Positions 57,406 through 64,000 of a stretch of DNA of 64,000 bases are shown in pieces. The notes beneath the pieces are model-generated. The model made no database searches, had not been told where the DNA came from, and was given only the letters and a program-made list of their open reading frames with translations. Origin of the DNA: Rhodococcus opacus (GTDB lineage: Bacteria > Actinomycetota > Actinomycetes > Mycobacteriales > Mycobacteriaceae); contig NZ_JAAXPA010000005.1 of the NCBI RefSeq assembly GCF_012396235.1, forward strand, positions 285,781-349,780. The letters are read 5' to 3'. Within the stretch, counting starts at the first letter, position 1; each line of letters starts with the position of its first letter. The position numbers and the translations under genes are program-made.

Positions 57406-58460
57406 CGTCACCCGACTTCACCGCACTACCCGACCTCGCCTCACGCGCCCTCGGCGGAAGCGTATCCGCGGCCAACGACGAACTGTTCGCCCAGCGTGAG
57501 AACCTCATCAAGGCGGAGGCGCCGTTCTTCGACCCGTCCGATTTCGGGCACAAGGGCAAGGTGTACGACGGGTGGGAGACCCGCCGCCGCCGCGACGACG
57601 GCCACGACTACGCGATCGTCCGACTCGGGGCCGCGGGCGTCATCCACGGGATCGTCGTGGACACCGCGCACTTCAAGGGCAACTACCCGCCCTTCATCTC
57701 CATCGAGGCGGCGTCGATCGAGGGCTACCCGTCCATCGAGGAGGTCATGAAGGCGGATTGGCAGACCATCGTCGAGAAGTCCCCGGCCGAGGGTGATGCC
57801 GCGAACGCCTACGCCGTCGCCGACCGGCACCGGTGGACACACGTGCGGCTGTCGATCTACCCCGACGGCGGCGTCGCGCGGTTGCGTGTGCACGGTGAGG
57901 TCGTGCCCGACCCCCGGTTCCTCGACGGGACGGTGGACCTGCTGGCCGCGGAGAACGGCGGACGCCTCGTCGGCTGCTCCGACGCGTTCTACGCGTCGCC
58001 CGCGAACATCATCCTTCCCGGGCGGGCGCGGAACATGGGGGAGGGCTGGGAGAACTCCCGGCGCCGCGGCGGCGGAAACGACTTCGCGGTGTTCTCGCTG
58101 GCCGCGGCCGGCATTCCCCGGCACGTCGAGATCGACACCAGCTACTACGTGGGGAATGCGCCCGGCTGGGTGCGGCTGAGCACCGCCGACGCGCGGACCG
58201 CCGACATCGCGGACGAGAGCGCATGGACCGAACTGCTGTCCCGCACAGCCGTGCAGCCCGACACGAGGCACCGCTTCGTTCTGGACGCCACCGATGCGGC
58301 GACGCACCTGCGACTCGACGTCTACCCCGACGGCGGCCTGTCCCGGCTGCGGCTGTTCGGCGACCTCGACGCGACCGCGCTGTCGGAGACGCGCCGCACC
58401 TGGTGGGAAGCCCTTCCCCAGAGCCATCAAGCGCTCGTCGCCGACCAGGCGCCGCGCTAG
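57402..58460 (+). CDS. alc: allantoicase
   Basis: A 352-aa allantoicase with the two tandem beta-sandwich repeats of the family: first KGKVYDGWETRRRRDDGHDY, second (about residue 205 on) NMGEGWENSRRRGGGNDF, each ending in a strand with Pro-Asp-Gly-Gly (RLSIYPDGGVARLRV; RLDVYPDGGLSRLRL). It hydrolyses allantoate to (S)-ureidoglycolate and urea. It is coupled to glxK. No gene for the next enzyme, ureidoglycolate lyase, is recognisable nearby. Confidence 0.95.
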   Translation: MTSPDFTALPDLASRALGGSVSAANDELFAQRENLIKAEAPFFDPSDFGHKGKVYDGWETRRRRDDGHDYAIVRLGAAGVIHGIVVDTAHFKGNYPPFISIEAASIEGYPSIEEVMKADWQTIVEKSPAEGDAANAYAVADRHRWTHVRLSIYPDGGVARLRVHGEVVPDPRFLDGTVDLLAAENGGRLVGCSDAFYASPANIILPGRARNMGEGWENSRRRGGGNDFAVFSLAAAGIPRHVEIDTSYYVGNAPGWVRLSTADARTADIADESAWTELLSRTAVQPDTRHRFVLDATDAATHLRLDVYPDGGLSRLRLFGDLDATALSETRRTWWEALPQSHQALVADQAPR

Positions 58461-58496
58461 TCCGAGCCCCTACCTGACGAACCCGAGGAAACACGC

Positions 58497-59894
58497 ATGC
58501 CCAATCCCAGTCCCGGTTACTCCATCACCGTTCGCGTCACGGCCCCGGTCGGCGCAGGCACCACCTCGACTCTCGCGGGGGCGGTGGCCTCCGTGAAGGG
58601 CGCCATGACCGCGCTGGACGTGGTGGAGAGCCACCCCGACCACATGGTCATCGACGTGACGTGCGACGCCTCCGACGTCGAACATGCCGAGCAGATCGCG
58701 TCCGCGATCGCCGACGTGCCCGGCGTCGTGGTCGGCAAGGTCAGTGACCGCACGTTCCTGCTCCATCTCGGCGGGAAACTCGAAGTGGTGCCGAAGGTTC
58801 CGCTCAAGCACCGCGACGACCTGTCCCGCGCGTACACACCCGGCGTCGCCCGGGTCTGCACCGCGATCGCGGAGAACCCCGAGGACGTGCGGCGGCTGAC
58901 GATCAAGCGCAACACCGTCGCGGTCGTCACCGACGGCTCGGCCGTGCTGGGTTTGGGCAACATCGGCGCCGCCGCGTCGATACCCGTGATGGAGGGCAAG
59001 GCGGCCCTGTTCAAGCAGTTCGCGGACGTCGACGCGTGGCCGGTCTGCCTGGACACCCAGGACACGGACGCGATCGTCGAGATCGTCCGGGCCCTCGCTC
59101 CGGTGTACGGCGGAATCAACCTCGAGGACATCTCCGCCCCGCGCTGCTTCGAGATCGAGGCACGGCTCCGCGAGATGCTGGACATCCCGGTGTTCCACGA
59201 CGATCAGCACGGCACCGCCATCGTGGTTCTCGCCGCACTGACCAACGCCCTGCGGGTGGTCGAGAAGAGCCTCGACACGGTGAAGATCGTGGTCTCGGGT
59301 GTCGGCGCCGCCGGACACGCGATCATCCGACTGCTGGTCGCGCAGGGTGCGACGAACATCGTGGCGTGCGGGCGGAACGGAATCCTCTCGCCGGACGACA
59401 CGTCCGACTCGTTCCGTTCCTGGATCGCGAACAACACCAACCCGGAAGCGCGGTCCGGATCGCTGCGGGACGCACTGGTCGGCGCGGACGTGTTCATCGG
59501 TGTCTCTGCCCCGGACATCCTGACCGGCAGCGACATCGAGACGATGGCGGAGCGGTCGGTCGTGTTCGCACTGGCCAACCCGGTGCCCGAGGTCGACCCG
59601 GTCGCGGCCGGCAGGCACGCGGCGGTCGTCGCGACCGGCCGGTCGGACTTCCCGAACCAGATCAACAACGTGCTCGCGTTCCCGGGCGTGTTCCGGGGCC
59701 TGCTCGACGCGCACGCCGTCGAGATCACCGACGACATGCTCATCGCGGCCGCCCGCGCGATCTCCGATTCGGTGTCTCCGTCGGAACTCAACCCCACGTA
59801 CATCGTGCCGAGCGTGTTCGATGCCGCAGTCGCCCCGGCCGTGGCGGCGGCGGTGCGCGGCGTCGCCGGCGCAGGTCGTGAAGACGATGTCTGA
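58497..59894 (+). CDS. NAD(P)-dependent malic enzyme with N-terminal ACT domain
   Basis: A 465-aa malic enzyme. About residues 1-80 are an ACT-like regulatory domain. The catalytic part has [12 protein letters not shown], the Lys region [18 protein letters not shown], metal ligands in [10 protein letters not shown] and FHDDQHGTA, and NAD motif [10 protein letters not shown]. It decarboxylates malate to pyruvate. Within the allantoin operon it may drain malate made from glyoxylate and acetyl-CoA. It overlaps allantoinase by 8 bp. Confidence 0.93.
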   Translation: MPNPSPGYSITVRVTAPVGAGTTSTLAGAVASVKGAMTALDVVESHPDHMVIDVTCDASDVEHAEQIASAIADVPGVVVGKVSDRTFLLHLGGKLEVVPKVPLKHRDDLSRAYTPGVARVCTAIAENPEDVRRLTIKRNTVAVVTDGSAVLGLGNIGAAASIPVMEGKAALFKQFADVDAWPVCLDTQDTDAIVEIVRALAPVYGGINLEDISAPRCFEIEARLREMLDIPVFHDDQHGTAIVVLAALTNALRVVEKSLDTVKIVVSGVGAAGHAIIRLLVAQGATNIVACGRNGILSPDDTSDSFRSWIANNTNPEARSGSLRDALVGADVFIGVSAPDILTGSDIETMAERSVVFALANPVPEVDPVAAGRHAAVVATGRSDFPNQINNVLAFPGVFRGLLDAHAVEITDDMLIAAARAISDSVSPSELNPTYIVPSVFDAAVAPAVAAAVRGVAGAGREDDV

Positions 59895-61230
59895 CCGGCT
59901 CGACCTGCTGTTCCGTGCCCCGCGGGTGATCACCGCGGCGGGAGAGGTCGCCCGCTGCGTGGGTGTGCGGGACGGCCGGATCGTCGTCATCGAACCGATC
60001 GGCGCTCAGCTCGACGCCGAGGTGGTGGTCGAGCTGGGCGACGACGAGGTGCTGATCCCCGGTCTCGTGGACACGCACGTGCACGTCAATGAACCGGGCC
60101 GCACCGAGTGGGAGGGGTTCGCGAGCGCGACCCGGGCCGCAGCCGCCGGTGGAGTGACCACGATCGTCGACATGCCGCTCAACAGCATCCCACCGACCGT
60201 CGACGCCCTGGCACTGGACGTGAAACGCCGGGTCGCCGCCGATCAGGCGTACGTCGACGTCGGGTTCTGGGGCGGCGCAGTGCCCGGCAACGTCCCGGAC
60301 CTGCGGGCACTGCACGACGCGGGCGTGTTCGGGTTCAAGTGCTTCCTTCTGCACTCCGGCGTCGACGAGTTTCCGCCGCTGGATCCGGCCGAGCTCGAAC
60401 TGGCGCTGAAGGAGATCGCCGGGTTCGGGGCGATGATGATCGTGCACGCGGAAGATGCGCACGCCATCGACCGCGCGACGTCACCCGGCGGCGAGAACTA
60501 TGCGGACTTCCTCGACTCGCGGCCTCGGGGCGCCGAGAATCTCGCCATCGCGGAGGTTATCGAGCTGGCGCGGTGGACCGGGTGCCGGGTGCACATTCTG
60601 CACCTGTCGAGCTCCGACGCGTTGCCGATGATCGCGTCGGCACGCAAGGACGGCGTGAAGCTCACCGTGGAGACGTGCCCGCACTATCTGTCGTTCGTCT
60701 CGGAGGAGATTCCCTCGGGAGCAACGCAATTCAAGTGCTGCCCGCCGATCCGCGAGGCCGGGAACCGTGAGCTGCTGTGGCAGGGACTGGCCGACGGCGT
60801 GATCGACTGCGTCGTCACCGATCACTCCCCGTGCACGGTCGACCTCAAGAGATTCGACATCGGCGACTTCGGTGTGGCGTGGGGCGGCATCGCCTCGCTG
60901 CAGGTGTCACTGTCCGCGGTGTGGTCGGAGGCCAAACGTCGCGGGCACAGCCTGAACGACGTGGTCCGGTGGATGGCGGAGAACCCCGCCGAACAGGTCG
61001 GGCTGAACACGAAAGGGCACATCGCGCTGGGGTATGCGGCGGATTTCGCCGTGTTCGCGCCCGAGGAGGCGTTCGTCGTCGACGCGGCCGCCCTGCAGCA
61101 CAAGAATCCCGTCTCCGCCTACGACCGGCGTGCCCTCGCCGGCGTCGTGCGCAGTACCTGGCTGGCCGGCAAGCGGATCGACCTCGACGAGGCCCCCCGG
61201 GGCCGGCTGCTCAGCCGCGGTCTGGCCTGA
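59887..61230 (+). CDS. allB: allantoinase
   Basis: A 447-aa cyclic amidohydrolase. Metal-binding [17 protein letters not shown], the carboxylated Lys in [11 protein letters not shown], His in MIVHAED and LHLSSSDAL, and final Asp in VTDHSPC identify allantoinase rather than dihydroorotase or hydantoinase. It opens allantoin to allantoate. ATG 59887 overlaps the end of the malic enzyme gene. Confidence 0.95.
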   Translation: MSDRLDLLFRAPRVITAAGEVARCVGVRDGRIVVIEPIGAQLDAEVVVELGDDEVLIPGLVDTHVHVNEPGRTEWEGFASATRAAAAGGVTTIVDMPLNSIPPTVDALALDVKRRVAADQAYVDVGFWGGAVPGNVPDLRALHDAGVFGFKCFLLHSGVDEFPPLDPAELELALKEIAGFGAMMIVHAEDAHAIDRATSPGGENYADFLDSRPRGAENLAIAEVIELARWTGCRVHILHLSSSDALPMIASARKDGVKLTVETCPHYLSFVSEEIPSGATQFKCCPPIREAGNRELLWQGLADGVIDCVVTDHSPCTVDLKRFDIGDFGVAWGGIASLQVSLSAVWSEAKRRGHSLNDVVRWMAENPAEQVGLNTKGHIALGYAADFAVFAPEEAFVVDAAALQHKNPVSAYDRRALAGVVRSTWLAGKRIDLDEAPRGRLLSRGLA

Positions 61231-61253
61231 CGCCGCCGCACCCTTGCATGGGG

Positions 61254-61272
61254 CTGGATCCGAAAGATCCAG
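61254..61272 (+). terminator. small hairpin after allantoinase gene
   Basis: CTGGATC (61254-61260) and GATCCAG (61266-61272) form a perfect 7-bp stem with the loop CGAAA, 24 bp after the allantoinase stop. It may weaken read-through into the permease gene, which has its own operator sites. Confidence 0.4.
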
Positions 61273-61293
61273 TGCTACAGCGGGTTTGTCGTG

Positions 61294-61374
61294 TTCCGGG
61301 TGGTACGGAACCAAGATATATCCTGCGGAAATCATTGACCGGTCACTGTTGCCTGGCTCACACTTGGAGGGACA

Positions 61375-61401
<27 letters not shown>
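61294..61401. promoter_or_regulatory. IclR-type palindromes at the allantoin permease start
   Basis: TTCCGGGTGGTACGGAA (61294-61310) and TTCCGTGATACGGAA (61387-61401) have TTCCG/CGGAA arms like the TTCC/GGAA site at 49976. The second lies just inside the annotated permease frame, so it would block transcription or marks a later start at ATG 61432. Confidence 0.5.
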
Positions 61402-62961
<1,560 letters not shown>

Positions 62962-62973
62962 CAGGAGCTTTCG

Positions 62974-63702
62974 ATGCGCATTCTCGTCGTCAACGTCAAC
63001 ACCACCACGTCCATCACGGACGCCATCGCCAAACAGGCCGAGGCCGCCGCGGCACCCGGTACCGAGATCGTCGGGCTCACACCGGAGATCGGTGCAGAAT
63101 CCGTGGAAGGAAACTTCGAGAGCTACCTCGCCGCGATCGCGGTGATGGACCGGGTGCGGTCGTACCCGGAACCGTACGACGCGGTGATCCAGGCCGGATA
63201 CGGCGAACACGGCCGGGAAGGCCTGCAGGAGTTGCTCGACGTACCCGTCGTCGACATCACCGAGGCGTCCGCAAGTATCGCAATGATGCTGGGGCACAAG
63301 TACTCCGTGGTCACCACGCTCGACCGCACCGTACCGCTCATCGAAGACCGGCTCCGGCTCGCGGGCCTCGACGTCAAGTGCGCGAGTGTACGCGCGAGCG
63401 GTCTGCCCGTCCTCGCGCTGGAATCCGACCCCGAGCGCACGATCGAGGCGATCGTCGACGAGGCCGAAGCTGCTGTGCGCGAAGACAAGGCCGAGGTGAT
63501 CTGCCTCGGTTGCGGTGGAATGGCCGGCCTCGACGACCGAATCCGGGATCGCACCGGCGTTCCGGTGGTCGACGGCGTCAGTGCGGCTGTCAAGTTAGCG
63601 GAATCTCTTGTAGGGTTGGGTCTCTCGACTTCGAAGGTGCGCACCTACGCGCCCCCGCGTCCCAAGCAGATCACGGGATGGCCGCTCGCGAAACCGCGGT
63701 AG
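62974..63702 (+). CDS. allantoin/hydantoin racemase (Asp/Glu racemase superfamily)
   Basis: A 242-aa racemase-fold protein: N-terminal ILVVNVNTTTSITDAI, TEASASIAMMLGHKYSVVTT, and a C-terminal VICLGCGGMAGL carrying one catalytic Cys. The first catalytic position, normally Cys in an IACFxDPG-type loop, reads IQAGYGEHG, without Cys. It may convert an allantoin enantiomer to the form used by allantoinase, or act by a one-Cys mechanism. It lies 12 bp after the permease gene. Confidence 0.85.
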   Translation: MRILVVNVNTTTSITDAIAKQAEAAAAPGTEIVGLTPEIGAESVEGNFESYLAAIAVMDRVRSYPEPYDAVIQAGYGEHGREGLQELLDVPVVDITEASASIAMMLGHKYSVVTTLDRTVPLIEDRLRLAGLDVKCASVRASGLPVLALESDPERTIEAIVDEAEAAVREDKAEVICLGCGGMAGLDDRIRDRTGVPVVDGVSAAVKLAESLVGLGLSTSKVRTYAPPRPKQITGWPLAKPR

Positions 63703-63792
63703 TCACCTGTGCAGTGAGTTGTACAGCTTCGTCCTCACCCCGGACGGCCACTACGGCGCCCTATCCCGCGCCCGCAACGATGGAGTATCCCT

Positions 63793-64000
63793 TTGCTCGA
63801 ACAGACCACGACCTCCGTAGACACCGGCCGCGCCGGCTCGGTTCGCGTCATCCGTGAGGGTGTTGCGTCTTACCTGCCGGATATCGACCCGGACGAGACC
63901 ACGGAGTGGTTGGAATCGTTCGACGGACTGTTGGACCGGTCCGGACCGACCCGTGCCCGGTATCTGATGTTGCGGATGCTCGAGCGGGCCGGGGAGAAGC
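63793..64000 (+). CDS. aceE: pyruvate dehydrogenase E1 component, N-terminus (runs off window)
   Basis: The last 69 codons read [15 protein letters not shown] and then [20 protein letters not shown] and [10 protein letters not shown], the N-terminus of homodimeric pyruvate dehydrogenase E1 (AceE). The start is a TTG at 63793 with GGAG 7 bp upstream; no in-frame ATG/GTG lies nearby. AceE decarboxylates pyruvate for acetyl-CoA formation. Its place after malic enzyme and ureide genes suggests a copy used for glyoxylate oxidation, though it could simply be a neighbouring housekeeping gene. Confidence 0.8.
   Translation, partial: MLEQTTTSVDTGRAGSVRVIREGVASYLPDIDPDETTEWLESFDGLLDRSGPTRARYLMLRMLERAGEK

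Overview
The window is high-GC actinobacterial DNA and looks like a Rhodococcus or close relative. It carries a WhiB protein, a mycothiol-dependent formaldehyde dehydrogenase, GTG/TTG starts and many ATGA/GTGA gene overlaps, and it is dense with catabolic operons. Nearly all of it is coding. I saw no rRNA, tRNA, transposase, phage gene or CRISPR array.

Layout. 1-6.3 kb: a cluster resembling anaerobic cyclohexanecarboxylate degradation (two acyl-CoA dehydrogenases, a BadI-like ring-opening hydrolase, a BadH-like dehydrogenase, an AliA-like CoA ligase) with a TetR regulator and two matching operator-like sites. 6.3-11.6 kb: hypothetical proteins and a signalling locus with a GAF sensor kinase, a receiver-only protein and a Ser/Thr kinase fused to a NarL-type response regulator, then a secreted Gly-rich protein. 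11.9-15.5 kb: a decayed stretch with fragments of a hydrolase, peptide deformylase, PadR regulator, siderophore-binding protein and SDR, between intact whiB and SGNH-hydrolase genes. 15.5-23.7 kb: amine catabolism (IclR regulator, two APC permeases, aldehyde dehydrogenase, topaquinone copper amine oxidase, a His/Met-rich membrane protein) with a repeated decamer in the control region. 23.7-26.5 kb: two alpha/beta hydrolases and an amidohydrolase. 26.5-31.1 kb: an RHH regulator, DUF4097 protein, DrrAB-like exporter and P450 operon. 31.2-36.7 kb: two beta-lactamase-fold proteins, a secreted CocE-like hydrolase and a second decayed patch.

36.7-46.9 kb is the most intriguing part. An aromatic-amino-acid-lyase homologue with an altered MIO triad heads an operon with a complete OpuC-type betaine importer. 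Divergent from it are mycothiol-dependent formaldehyde dehydrogenase, a metallo-beta-lactamase hydrolase, an FdhF-like molybdoenzyme and FdhD. Together they suggest uptake of a quaternary-ammonium amino acid such as ergothioneine or hercynine, elimination of an amine, and oxidation of methyl-derived formaldehyde. That reading is inference.

47-49 kb holds a LuxR-type regulator with a kinase-like ATPase domain and a Clp-N/HTH pair. From 49.0 kb to the end is an allantoin/glyoxylate locus: IclR regulator, transporter, phosphorylase-like protein, an allophanate-hydrolase C-domain-like protein, hydroxypyruvate isomerase, tartronate semialdehyde reductase, glyoxylate carboligase, glycerate kinase, allantoicase, malic enzyme, allantoinase, NCS1 permease, racemase, and the start of pyruvate dehydrogenase E1 (aceE). 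Allantoin nitrogen is released as urea. Glyoxylate can go to glycerate through Gcl, or possibly through malate, pyruvate and acetyl-CoA using the malic enzyme and AceE.
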